A program made the translations under genes and the position numbers. 60,000 nt of DNA from Glandiceps talaboti (Eukaryota; Hemichordata; Enteropneusta; Spengelidae): contig NC_135560.1 of the NCBI RefSeq assembly GCF_964340395.1, positions 4,117,998 through 4,177,997 on the forward strand, in the 5' to 3' direction. The number at the start of each line of letters is the position of its first letter. Position 1 is the stretch's first letter. The notes under the pieces were generated by a model. It ran no database searches. It had not been told where the DNA came from and worked only from the letters and a program-made list of their open reading frames with translations. Positions 37,252 to 49,178 of this stretch are shown one piece after another.

Positions 37252-37534
37252 TTCAGTCTGCGTGTTATGATTGCTAGCTCTGACTTCAGCTCGCTGGAGA
37301 TCGATGATTATGAACACGGAAGGGTAACACGGAAGTGTGCCACACTCCCACCACGTAATTTTACCGAACAAACGTTGATTTTTATGGTAACCACATACTG
37401 AAAAATGATCTAAAGTAACATCAGGTTGGTTGGGGTCCACGCGAGCGGAAAATCGCTCTCGTGGATTTTAATTTGCGCGAGCGGTAGGCGAGTGGAGCGA
37501 TCGCTCGCCTCAAAAGGCATGCCCTGATAGTACA

Positions 37535-38339
37535 TGTCAGTCCCGTATATTACAAGATTTTGACTTCGATACGACAATATATTATATGTACGTATATACA
37601 TGTCAGTCCACATCCGTGGTGTACACAAACTTTTGATTTTTTTAAAAAATCTACTCGTCTATGGACGTTTAGTTTGTAATAATTGTAGCTTCCCTGGGCA
37701 AACTAATTGTTACTTTTCAAATATTGTTGAAATAATTACAGCTTTCCTGACAAACTTATCACAGTTGTAATGCAAATCACACCACTTAATTTTGCAAATA
37801 ATTATTAACAAAATTTGGTTTCAATTTGTCTAATTGAAATTGGGTACCATTAGCCAAATTTTTTAAAACCTACCGCTATCACAGCATTTGTAAATAGTGG
37901 AATGATACATATGATAATAGAAATTGTGGGCTAGTGGAAACTGAAGGTGGGCGAGTAAGTTGTTTTGGCTACTAGCCTGGGAGGCTAGTGAAACACAAAA
38001 GGATTTGCTCACTCCTGAATCAGGTTTCGTACAATCAAGAGTAAAATGAAATTGCAGAGCTTTCCATCATTCTTTTATCAGTTTCCAGGGGTCATATTGA
38101 TCACATTGTAGGTGTTAGAGGTGTTAACCATTGAATGCATTGCAGTGTTTCCTCTGGCTAGTTACAGCTGTTAGCCTTTCTGGCTAATCACAAACTAAAA
38201 CCAAAGAAAGCTTAGAAAGAGCTCCCCTATACTTGAATGGAACAAAATAGAATTTGATAAAGGACTGTGAGAGTGTGAAACAACCTAGAATTTGAGATGA
38301 TATCTTCATAAAATACACTACCATTTAGCTGTTGTTATG
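37535..38339. other. Intronic non-coding stretch
   Basis: No exon is supported. ACTAGCCTGGGAGGCTAGTG at 37973-37992 is part of a degenerate repeat related to 27225-27300. Confidence 0.35.
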
Positions 38340-38640
38340 ACATTCATGGTTGCTAGGGTATTTGCATGTATTTTTTTTAAATGTTTACGCAATTGCCCAC
38401 CAGATGATGATATTGTTTGACCAAAATACACTGTCATATAGTTGTTGCTAAGGGCATGGTCATAGTTGCTAGGCCTAGGGCCAATTTTGTTGGAGGTTTT
38501 GCAAAAAAAACTTTCAGAAACATATCACGAAGTTTCAGACTCGTTGACCAAGCAATTTTTGAGATATAATTTTTTTTACCAAAAATGAACATTTTTACAC
38601 CTAATTTGCATATAAGTGGTGGAATCAGAGTATGCTTCAT
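38340..38640. repeat. Interspersed repeat of the GTTGCTA-GGTCATGGTTGCTAGGG family
   Basis: Words such as TTGACCAAAATACACTGTCA, GTTGTTGCTAAGGGCATGGT, TTTCAGAAACATATCACGAA and TTTTTACACCTAATTTGCAT recur in the same order at 46070-46290 and, in part, at 44840-44960 and 47030-47200. Confidence 0.85.
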
Positions 38641-39450
38641 ATTTCATTGTCAATACATCCTCAGATTCATTCCCATTACATTGTTTTATAATACTGTACA
38701 AACAACGTTTGATCTACAAAACAGAACTACTAAACAGAACCTTGCGTAAACACTTTCAACTGGCTTTTGTACTCCACAACTATTTCAAAAATTTTACTTT
38801 TTGATGTTTCCCAGTTCCCCTATTTAATACACTTCCTATAAACTGTATAGTTGTTACAATCTGACCATGCCTTCCAAAAATATCAACCCATTCCTGACAC
38901 CATGTAGAAGGATTGGAGTAAATACAGTTTTTCTATTAACTGTGTACATAGCATTGACCGGTAGCCATAAGAAACTAAGATGTGAAATGTAAATACATAC
39001 TAGTATAATTTAAAAGGTATTTTTGTTGTCATTATTTGTTAATTTTTGTCGCAAACACAGTTTGGCTTGACTGTCCATTCTGGCAAATGAATTGAGAGAC
39101 AAATTTTTTTGTGAAAAAGTAAGCCAAAATAATCAATTAATAAAAGAATTTGTCTCAGGTGTTACACTAATGAAATAGATGGTGAGTTTCGCTTATTAAT
39201 TTGAAGAAAAAAAAGTATTTTGTCCAAAAATTGTAATTTTAACATTTCTTCAGTTACAGTTTTAACAACATTGCAAAAAAATAGCAAAATACAGTTACAT
39301 TAATCTGGCTTTGTTTTTAAAAAGCACAAATATATCAGACCCTCTAGTAGCTCCATACAACCTAAGAGGACTAATTTTGTTATTTATGTTATGTTGTACC
39401 ATATCACACTCACTGATAATATTATCAATAAATAATAAATTGCCAGTAAT

Positions 39451-39636
39451 TTGTTTGACCCAGAGGAAAGACTGCGACTTGCAATATTGTCTGATAATCA
39501 TATTTCTAATGATTTATTACTGTTTTTAGAGACTGAAGGAAGTGGTGATTTTGTAGTTCTAGATGGCCTCCAACAAGTCTTCATTTTCAAACAAGTCATT
39601 GAAAACCACATAGACCCCGCTATGATTGGGTTTTAA
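39451..39636 (+). other. Possible plus-strand terminal exon (doubtful)
   Basis: After a weak TTGCCAG acceptor an open frame reads DPEERLRLAILSDNHISNDL and onward to a TAA. It has a balanced amino-acid composition, with no repeat bias. There is no domain match and no partner exon. It ends 30 bp before an interspersed repeat. It may be a gene fragment or chance. Confidence 0.2.
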
Positions 39637-39672
39637 GGAACTGGCAGTTTATGTTGTCATTATGTTGTCATT

Positions 39673-40210
39673 ATGGCTTTGGACATGAAAACTGCGGCAA
39701 CAAAATGGCTGCCAGGCAGCCATATCGGATTGTATCACTACGAAAATGGATATGCACATGTATGTCATAGAACACTATGCTAATACCAACTTTGAATGAG
39801 ATCTGTTCAAGCATGTCTGAGTTATGGCTTTGGACATGGAAAAATTCGCAAACAAAATGGCTGCTAGGCAGCCATATCGGATTGTATCATGACGAAAATG
39901 GATATGCACATGTATGTCATAGAACACTGTGCTAATACCAACTTTACATGAGATCTGTTCAAGCACGTCTGAGTTATGGCTTTGGACATGGAAAATTCGC
40001 AAACAAATTGGCTGCTAGGTGGCCATATTGGATCGTATCATTAAACAAATTGATGTGCGTATGTATACCATAGTATGTTGCCCCTGTACCAAGTTTGAAA
40101 AAATCGGTCCAGGCATCTCCAAGAAACGGGGACGGTTGGATGGACGGACAGACGGACAGACAGACGGAACCCAATCCACAAGTCCTAAAAAGTTCTTACC
40201 CCAGGAGGAG
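39673..40210. repeat. Tandem ~151-bp units and GACA/GACG-ended repeat
   Basis: ATGGCTTTGGACATG starts units at 39673, 39824 and 39976. Each is followed by ACAAAATGGCTGC (AAATTGGCTGC in the last) and GCCATATYGGATYGTATCA. The third unit passes into ACCAAGTTTGAAAAAATCGG and then GGACGGACAGACGGACAGAC. This is the usual tail of a widespread type of invertebrate interspersed repeat. Confidence 0.88.
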
Positions 40211-40826
40211 GGAAACGCCCCTCCCACACCCTAGCCCTACTTTTATGAGAATTTCCAGGATGCCGCACAAGTTGAAATGCCCGACAGGGTATTACGTTAG
40301 ATTGCTTGACAAATACCACTCCTTTAAAATTACAGCCCACTCTATACTGCTGTAACCAAATTCGACAAAATAGTCATACGCATTCGACATTTTAAATACA
40401 AAACCAGAACAGACGACATTCACTGCAAATGCACAGACAAGCAGTTTTAAAGTTATCTGGGTAAAAATGACATTATAGCATATATTAGCATAAATCAAAA
40501 TGCACAAACCGTCTTCCGAATGTCTGGTTAACCCACAGAGTGACTGTTGTTAATCTTAATCCCTTACGCAGACAGAAACAATGTAGACAACAAAAGAAAC
40601 TAAAACGTTTCCTAACCGGGTGTTGAGTGACCGTGCCTGCTGAACATTACAACGAACTATTGAATCTGTCCCTAATATCTTACCATTCACAAAACTAATG
40701 TGGGATTTCAAAGTACATGCAAGTACACACATACAATTTCAACATGCCATAACTGCTTAACCTTACATTATAATTGTTGTGCTAAAAACAAAGTCAATTA
40801 ATTTCTTGTGACAATGGTTTACTTAC
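40211..40826. other. Intronic non-coding stretch
   Basis: No exon or repeat was recognised between the tandem array and the exon at 40827. Confidence 0.35.
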
Positions 40827-43146
40827 CAATATTATGGCTTCCAAATCACGTAATGTCAATCTTTTTACTGTAGTATCATGCGTTGCTTCCATAATGGCCA
40901 CTGCAATCTTACAAATATGTGAGCCTGCAGAGTAAATTTAAAACAAGCAGATATTATTGCAAAAGGATTTATAAATTGAGAGGTCACATACAACCCATGG
41001 ACCCTACACTACATGAAAAGAATAGTACAGTATATTGTGTCCATGTTAAAGGCAGCAATTTATATCTTTATTCTTGCCTAGAAGTACTACCTTGGGTGTA
41101 ATATTTTTAATTATATGGAGCAGCTGTACTGTGAAACCTTTGGTAAATTGATCACTTTCAATCTAACAGTCATCTTAAAAGTATGTGTGCGCTTGGAAAT
41201 AGTTGAATTACAAATTTATATAGAGAAAAGATTCATGTACATCAACTGCAGGTAACAAATGTAGATCATTGGGATAACATGTCATGGACTCACACAAACA
41301 CAAACATCTTACAAAAGGTGTACGCAATTGTTCACTTGGTGCAGAACACTGTACACTAGATGTGCGTTTTACATTATTTCGATGAAAATTATTTATGTAA
41401 AATATTATTTTAATTGTTACACAACCTACATGTATACATGTACTTTCACAAGTTTCTTTAGTTTATAAATAGTTTCTAAGCAGTACGAATAACTAATCCA
41501 CAAAAAAACATAACATTGCACTACTGTACTGGAATTATGTTACATGTCATGTGGCATTACACTTTCATGCATGGTTGCATGTCAACTGTATGGGTCACTG
41601 ACTTGTACCCCAGCTAATTGGGGACACACTATATCCATGGTCACTCAACAGTGAGTGATCATGCTGTATCATAGTGAATATGAGTTAAGTATTTACTGGA
41701 GTGGCTATTCACATATGATCTACATAAATCATAATAGTTAGAATAACGCTAAGATGTTATGTTATGCAAAATTAGAAATATACTATGTTTCTGATAGCAC
41801 GATCCCAATTAGTCCTGCTTGCGCATACAAATGACTAAGCTGCCGCTTCTAATGGTCGGCCCTTTTTATTTGAAGTGAAGTGAACGTGTGCACCGTCTAC
41901 ACTGCAAGTTGGGGTCCTGCCACAGGGAGCTCAGGCTCAGTTAGTTTTGTTTACGAATACAAGCAAACAAGTAAACAAACAAACAAAACACAAAGTATAC
42001 ACACAAACAATAAATAAACAAGTAAACAAACAAAAAACAAATAAACAAGTAAACATACAAAAACAAACAAAATAAACCGACAAATGATATATAAATGAGT
42101 AAATGACAACAAACCAACGAACAAACAAACACTACCCCCCCCCCCCAATAGTCACATCTGGTTTATTTCCAGATACTCATTTGTCGGTTTATTTTGTTTT
42201 TGTTTGTTTGTTTGTTTGTTTTTGTGTATTTGTTTGTTGCTTGTTTACTTGTTTTTGTTTATTTACTTTTTTATTTATTCGTTTGTTTGGGTTTTGTTTG
42301 TTTGTTTACTTGTTTGTTTGTACTTGTAAATAAAACTAACAGCCTGAGCTCCCTGTGGTCCTGCTAGCTGCAAATATTGTAGCGTTATTTTTTGTGTTTT
42401 TCGTATTTCGAAATTCACAAAACTTTTGTGAAATGTCCAAATACGAAAAACACAAAAAGTAACGCTACGGTTATTGCAGATAGCAGGACCCCAGCCGGCG
42501 AGTAAATAGCTTAGTAATTATATTTTTTCTTGGGCAAAATACATACTATGACAATATGCAATTAAATAGCAATTACCTGCCAATTCTTCAAGTATTTCAT
42601 TCTTTACAGCTTCACTTACATCCAGAGTGCTCGCTACAGACTCCACCACCACCACCACAGGTTTTGTTGCGTATGGCCCTAAAAGCCACTGCATAATAGG
42701 TTCAAGGGAAAATGTTGACAGACACCATTTACTCACTGTATTCCCGGGCAAATCAAGATGATCCATATCAAGTTCATTGCACTGGGACCAACGCTGGGAA
42801 TCAAAGAAGGATGCCAATTCAACATCATCGTTTGTCTTTCAGTCCACGCGGATGCATACAGACGTTTGCTGCGATTTTCACGACGAACAGGACAATTTAT
42901 ACACTGTTTAGGAGATGAGCCGCTGAGGCGAGAGCAAGAACTGTACAGTTCAGAACACGACAAATCTGAACCATCTTCGTCAATGGACTGTCGACGTCGT
43001 GGGCGTTTATTTTGTGCGGCGAGATTTTGGAAAAAACCTTTGAACTTTGGAACATTTCGTGCGAGTAAATAACGTTTTGGGAGGACAGGTGCAACTTCTA
43101 TGTCAGGGATGTCCATCAGATCGTCTACGAATTCAGCGACCGCCAT
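40827..43146 (-). CDS. Unrecognised gene, first two exons (one frame break)
   Basis: Coding exon 1 (42577-43146) starts MAVAEFVDDLMDIPDIEVAP. It has a basic RPRRR stretch and a CINCPVRRENRSKR segment with a CxxC. Near 42822-42842 the frame shifts by one base. After the shift it reads LASFFDSQRWSQCNELDMDH and onward to a GCAG|GTAATT donor in phase 1. Exon 2 (40827-40924) follows a CTCTGCAG acceptor in matching phase. It encodes SHICKIAVAIMEATHDTTVK and onward, and ends phase 0 at TTG|GTAAGT. Correct phases on both sides support a real gene despite the shift. The next compatible exon recognised is 27522-27344. The intron between would be 13.3 kb and include the hAT element. No family is recognised; the basic tract suggests a nuclear location. 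Confidence 0.6.
41921..42356. mobile_element. hAT-like foldback MITE inserted in another foldback
   Basis: Arms of about 170-180 bp, rich in CAAA/TTTG words, start CACAGGGAGCTCAGGCT and end AGCCTGAGCTCCCTGT in inverted order. The 8-bp GGTCCTGC is duplicated exactly at 41913-41920 and 42357-42364. The CAGGG-type ends and an 8-bp duplication fit a non-autonomous hAT element. Confidence 0.82.
42357..42493. mobile_element. Second foldback element, interrupted by the MITE at its left end
   Basis: GGTCCTGCTAGCTGCAAATA at 42357 is the imperfect inverted repeat of TTATTGCAGATAGCAGGACC ending at 42490. The arms continue inward through GTAGCGTTA and TTTTTGTGTTTTTCGTATTT. The outermost bases of its left arm (GGGGTCCTGC) now lie at 41911-41920, on the far side of the inserted MITE. 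Confidence 0.8.
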
Positions 43147-43263
43147 ACTCTGCTACCAAAGTTGAATAACTTTTATTCTTACTGGGTCCGATGACCGATC
43201 GCTCTGTAGCATATTTCTCTGTCAGTGAAAATACACTAGTAGAACAAAGCCACGTTGTTCCTA

Positions 43264-43303
43264 GGCATGCGCAGTAAGGGAATGTTGTCAGTTCTATAAA
43301 TAG
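43264..43303 (-). promoter_or_regulatory. Possible core promoter of the minus-strand gene
   Basis: GCATGCGCAG (43265-43274) resembles the NRF1 site. TATAAATAG (43295-43303), which reads CTATTTATAG on the minus strand, could be a TATA box about 150 bp before the start codon at 43146. Confidence 0.3.
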
Positions 43304-43389
43304 CACGTCTGCACTAATCAATCTCTACTGTCGATTTATTATTACAGCATGAGAGTGATTGGTGTGGCAGCTGCATGTCACTTCGCTCA

Positions 43390-44037
43390 ACCTGATAGCT
43401 GGGGTGCAAATTGGTCGTACTTAACAACCTCATTTGCATACTTGGTGATTTTTTGCATTTTTGTCAATATCTCAAGAATAGTCCATCAGATATAAACCGA
43501 ATTTTGGACACATGCTTCTTTCTTTCAAGTAGACATATACTCCGGGTTATATCTGTAGAAATCAGATATAATTAACATCTCCTTTACATATACATTAATG
43601 ATCTTTTTAAAAATATATATATATATTAGTCACTATCACTATGATTTGACCAAATTTGGTACACGTTTCTTGGGGTTGAAGCTCAACCCAAGTAAATAAT
43701 GAGGATGTGCTCAGATTCGACTTTGTATTGTCAGTACACCTACATATACTGAGGTGGTCTTGAATTTCAGTCAAAATAAACTCTATTCTGAGCAAATCAG
43801 ATGGTATTCAGTGTGGATTTGGCTTTTACGAGGTCTAAATTAAAGAGTCACACACTACACACATTATATGAATCGGGTAGAATTCATGACACACAGTAAT
43901 ACACAGAATCTTTCTGTTACATTATACAACCGATTACTTCACAGAGCATATAAACATGAAAAAAACATATTGGATGCATTCAGGTTGAATCTGGTTACAT
44001 CCCGTTAGGGATAGTAATGTTTTGATGATGTCTGTCC

Positions 44038-44120
<83 letters not shown>

Positions 44121-44560
44121 TTTGGGTGTCTGTGAACATGTTTTCTCAAAAACGGCTGGATCAGATTAAACCAAATTTTGTACACATGTTTCTTAGGGCT
44201 AAAGCTCGACCTGATCACATTTTGTTGCAAATCGGATGTACTTAACACCTTCATTTGCATTATCAATGGCATTTTGCATTTTCGTCAATATCTCAAGAAG
44301 AGTTCATCAGATATGAACCAAATTTGGTACACATTCTCCAATGAAGTAGACCTAGACTTGGGTAGAATTCGGTCGCAATCAGCTATAAGTAACACCTCAT
44401 TTGCATCTCAATTAATTATTTGTTTATCTATTTTCTGACATACCTTGCTATATCTTTACTATAATAAATGTATACAACTGCCTTCTGCATTACACCAAAC
44501 TTCAAGGCTAAAATGTTTCCCCAAGTTTTTGGGTGATCTTGAATGACCTTTTACCTACTT
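43390..44560. repeat. Interspersed repeat with (GT)n core, tandem degenerate copies
   Basis: CAAATTTGGTACAC, TCAATATCTCAAGAA, CATTTGCATT and CAGATATGAACC words recur in two blocks (43430-43700 and 44130-44450) on either side of a GT run at 44048-44118. The same family is seen at 18110-18320. Confidence 0.82.
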
Positions 44561-44639
44561 TCTTATCGAGCTTCTATCTTACATACACAACAATTGCTTA
44601 CTATATTTTACAAAACATGGAGACCAAACCCCCCCCCCC

Positions 44640-47300
44640 CAAATATTTGCTACGGTTGGGGTCATGGTTGATAGGGCTATTTGTATACATTTTTGAATGT
44701 TTGTTCACTTGTCTAAGAATCCCCATCATTATCTTTGTGAAATACAGCACTGTTTGGCTGTTGCTATAGGCGTGGTCATTATTGCTATGGTATTTGCACA
44801 TTTTTAAATGTTTATTCAATTGCCTCATGATAATGTCATCATTTGACCAAAATATACTCCCATTTGGAAGTTGCTATTTGCAAGGTCATGGTTGCTAGGG
44901 CCAATTATGCCAAACATTTGAGAAATATCTACAAAATAACACTCATACAAACATCTCACCAAGTTCCGGTGTCACATAAAGTTGTTCAGTTGTGCTAACA
45001 ACGTTTTTACAAAATATCAGATCAATCTGCCAAGTATAGGTTTTGAACCTGTTATAGTTCTAGACTTAATTTGATTGAGCTGAATTGTGCAATTTTCGTG
45101 CCACTGACATTGACATATGAAATAGCCCGTAAATGAATTCATGATTATTGCATCAATAAGGCCAAATAAAGAAGTGTTTTGTTCCGATTAACCGACCTCA
45201 CCTAATTTTTCAACACGACCCTAAACTTTTTTTTACTTATTTGAGAAAAAGTTTTGCAAGAAATAGTGGGTGCAGAAACTGGTACAGAACTGAAACAGAG
45301 TTAATAGTTTTCCTCAGCAACACAAAATCTGTTTATACCATAGTTTTGTTTAGTTTAATTTGTGTAATTGGTGGTACCCTAACAGGAGGCGTTCAGTTTA
45401 AATCCGGTTACTATACCTGGTAGGTGGACATCAATATCAATAAAAGAAAAATATCTGGTGGTTGAACTGTGACAAGTTGTTTTTATTTCCCTCTTTTCAT
45501 TTTTTTAATCCTGGGTGATCTCCACCTTCCCACAAGCCTGAGCATATAATGGAAATAGGAAGGCAGGGATTGACTGGAATAAAACAAAATGACACAAAAC
45601 TCTTAGTAAACAAGTCATTGTATATTACACAGTCCACACTCTTGTGGTGGTTTGATTGTAACAGTTCTTATCTGGGATAGGTACAATCTAAAATTGACAA
45701 ATGACATGCTATTGGTAATAATTTATGTCTGCCAAATGGGCGAACATAAATGTCTATAAGACAACAGCTGCTGTGTCTGTGTAATGACTTTGTAAATAAT
45801 AAGATCATAACAAAATGGCTGCCTGGTAACCATTTTAGACGGCATCACAAAAGAAAGCATTATTTGACAAGAATGTACTCCCATTTTCATGGTCATGGCT
45901 GCTAGGCATATTTACGTACACTTTTTGAATGTTTGCTGACTTGTCTGTGAATCCCTAGCCTGTTATCTTTGAAAATACAGCACTGTTTGGTTGTTGCTAT
46001 GGCTGTGGTCATGGTTGATATGGTTTTTGTATATATTTCTTTAATGTTTACTCGATTGCCCATCAGTTGATGTTGTTAATTGACCAAAATATACTGTCAT
46101 TAGGTTGTTGCTAAGGGCGTTGTCATGGTTGCTAGGGCAAATTTTGTCGAATCATTTATAGAAAATCTGCAGAATAACACTTTCAGAAACATTTCACGAA
46201 GTTTCAGACTTATAGACTTCAGTACTTTTGGACATGTATGTTATTACCATAAATGAATATTTTTACACCTAATTTGCATATCACTCATAGAATCACTATA
46301 TGCTGAATAATTTCTTCGTCCTTACATGCCGAGATGCATCCCCATCAATTTTGGAGCCCAATCTACTCAGTGGTTTTAGAATTATACATTTTTTACCAAA
46401 AAGACATATTTTTACCCCTAACTTGCATATCTCTGATGGGACCATCATTCCATGAACACCTCTTTACATGAACACCATTAAGAATGTTCCACCCGAATTC
46501 CATCGTTATCAGATGAGTAATTTTTGAATGATACATTTTGGACCAAAAAGATACATTTTAAGTCCTAATTTGCATACTTGGGGAAATCGTGTCATGAACA
46601 AATCCTAATTAACTCAACCCTAAGAACGTTCCCACCAGATTTCATTACCCAGACATTTTGGAGTTAAGCTTCTTTTTAAACCAAAAAAACCCACATTTTT
46701 TAAAACCAAAAATCAACATCTCTGATGCTATCATTTAAAACACAATAGTGGCAATAGTCACTGTAGCACAACTAAATAAAGAGGATGCAAATATTAATTG
46801 ATATGAAGGTTATGAATTTAAAAAAAACCTATCATGTGATGTAAAAAAAATAGTGCCAATAGCATTGTAGCACAAATGTATTGTTTTTATAAAAACATTT
46901 ATTCACATGTCAGCCATGTTAGTTGCTATACATATTCATTTGCAAAATGAATATCGAGCTGGCCATCAAACATAGTTGCATTTTTTTCAATTTATTGTCA
47001 ATGACTCAATTGCCTGCAAGATGACATCGTTATTTTCCCAAAATCTACTCCCATTTTTTGTTGCTATGGACGTGGTCATGGTTGCTAGGGACAATTTAGT
47101 CTAAGGTTTTGTAAAAATCTGTAGATAATACTTTCAGAAACATGTCACCAAGTTTCACTGATTGACCACATACTTTTTTAGATATACATTTTTTGACAAA
47201 AAAAGGACATTTTTACACACAAACAGAGACGAAGGCACTGACAGACAGACATACATTGCTCAATGCCTATAGCACGATTGAACAAGTTCAGTTGTGCTAA
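44640..47300. repeat. Mosaic of interspersed repeat subunits
   Basis: Three word sets repeat several times. Set one is CAGCACTGTTTGGTTGTTGC, TGGTCATGGTTGCTAGGG and TTTGACCAAAATATACT (44653-44960, 45880-46140, 47030-47100). Set two is TTTCAGAAACATTTCACGAA. Set three is GACCAAAAAGACATTTTTA plus CCTAATTTGCATAT (46240, 46400, 46540, 46680, 47190). The block ends with GACAGACAGACATACATTGC near 47245. A separate short copy of the repeat at 25133 lies at 45510-45605. The GTTGCTATGG words resemble half of an RFX X-box. Confidence 0.85.
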
Positions 47301-48910
47301 AAATCAATGCATCCAAGTTCTTAATTATCCCACCCCTACAGCTCCCACACCTTTCCCTTTCCCCTCCCTCCCCTTAGCACTGAAGCTAGCTCTGTGTCTA
47401 GGGGCGCCATTTGAGGTCACTCAAATACGGAAAGTTTCTCATTGATATTTCATATGTTTTGCCATTGAAGTGCTCTCATCAAGTGCAAACACAACATGTG
47501 TTGTTGTGGCACCCCCTGGGCATAAGCTTTTGTGAACATTTTGTTTTGTTTGTATGACGCTCTATTACGAATACTTTACACTTACTGGCTTAATTCTGGT
47601 CGATTTCACATTACAGACAATTTATTCAATTGTCTAATTGTTCTCTCTGATGCACTCAGGTGCGCAAAGTTTCTCAGGATTATTATTTGTTTGTATAAAG
47701 TTTGTGCTTCTTTTAAATACCACATTTTAATGGCTCCGAAGTTCTTTAAATTGGCACCCCTAGACGGGATCATGCAAAACGCAGGCTGCAATAAAGGTAA
47801 GGGCAAAGAGGCAGCCCCTACCTCCTTTCTAAATAACACATGAGAAAAATAACAGCTTGTATGCAGATAACTCCCACTAATATTATAATTCGATTCTTCC
47901 TTTCATTGTCTTCCAACATGTGTACATATTTACACCCGACCTTGAACAGCCTATTCCTCCTGGCATTAGTTATTTCTGTCATACCTCGTTAGGTAATCAC
48001 TCTCATACTGAGCGGGACTGCTCTACTGTATTTACGTACTAATTATTGTGTCAATAATTTCTTTTTGTTCTCGCTTGTAACTCAAATAGTTGGCGTGAAT
48101 TCCTCTGTCTCTTTTTTTATGTTACAAAAAATTTACTCACGAAGTGATTCTGACAGATATTTCAGTTCCTCGAACTTTCTCGAAATAATAAAGCTGAAAC
48201 CTTTTATTACACACAATGCATACACACGAGCACATCTCTACTATTCAGCAGAAATGGGCTTCTTTACACGCACTCACTCACTCACTCACTCACTCACTCA
48301 CTCACTCACTCACTCAAAAACTTCCTTCGATACACTAATACATGTAAACGCATGCCTTGAGTTCTCATGTAGCAGTGTTATGTCTATTATTATTTTTATT
48401 ATCTCGCTCTGTGTCTCCCCTCGATTTTCCTGATTTGTTCCTTCAGAGTACTTTTAAAATGCCTCTTCGCATTTTTCCCATACCAGACCCTCAGCGGGCT
48501 GTTAAATCAGTCCCTCAGTGGACTGTTAAACGCCTCCATGGCGTTTTTCTCATCAGTCCCACAGCGACTATTAAACGTGTTTTAAACCATTTCAAGTGTG
48601 GATCATTAACTAATATCATGTAAATTAATAAAGTTTCACTAATATATAGATGATCGATCCACATTTAGATTCGGCAAAATTATCAAATACAGACTTTTTC
48701 TCGACAAAATACAGAACATGCATCTTATCTTTTGTGAAGGCCATTGAAACAGCCATCGTCTGTAGCAACAACATGTACCACAACATATTCAGTGACTTGA
48801 GATGTGAAACTCGGTTACAGTGTGTAGAATGTCACGTCTACTGAATATGCGTGTGTTCATTGATATACTACAGTAACTGTAACTTAAGATACCGATGTTT
48901 GTTTACAGCT
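47301..48910. other. Non-coding; (CACT)n microsatellite at 48268-48316
   Basis: A CACT run of about 48 bp is present. At 48484-48580 the words CCCTCAGCGGGCTGTTAAA, CCCTCAGTGGACTGTTAAA and CCCACAGCGACTATTAAA form a short irregular repeat. No gene is recognised. Confidence 0.5.
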
Positions 48911-48911
48911 A

Positions 48912-48926
48912 CCACAAGAGGGCAGT
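48912..48926 (+). promoter_or_regulatory. CTCF-like binding motif
   Basis: CCACAAGAGGGCAGT is almost identical to the motif at 15430-15444 and fits the CTCF core. Confidence 0.38.
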
Positions 48927-48958
48927 CATTGGTGAGCGTGGTAAATTCGGGAAACCCA

Positions 48959-48959
<1 letters not shown>

Positions 48960-49032
<73 letters not shown>

Positions 49033-49107
49033 TCACACAGAGTCCCCCAAAAACCCACGTGGTATTCTCCACCTACAAAATACCCCATTGTTGGATGTTA
49101 GTAAACA

Positions 49108-49176
<69 letters not shown>
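48960..49176. repeat. Two (CA)n microsatellites
   Basis: CA runs at about 48960-49031 and 49113-49176 are separated by about 80 bp of unique sequence. Confidence 0.97.

Positions 49177-49178
<2 letters not shown>

Larger units (their letters stand above)
32893..37534 (-). mobile_element. hAT DNA transposon with TIRs and 8-bp target duplication
   Basis: The left end begins CAGGGCATGTCTTTTGA at 32899. The right end, read on the minus strand from 37526, begins CAGGGCATGCCTTTTGA. These are 17-bp TIRs of hAT type with one mismatch. ATAGTACA lies at 32893-32900 and again at 37527-37534, an 8-bp target duplication whose CA overlaps the left TIR. Subterminal GGCGAGTG/GCGAGCG words are repeated at both ends (32954-33010 and 37438-37510), as expected for transposase binding. 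Inside are a transposase gene and a second ORF, both on the minus strand. The element lies between exons of the large minus-strand gene in the same orientation. Confidence 0.93.

Noticed and set aside
45241-45423. 60-codon plus-strand frame with a hydrophobic segment
   Set aside because: It is embedded in the repeat mosaic and has no homologous features; chance is the simplest explanation.
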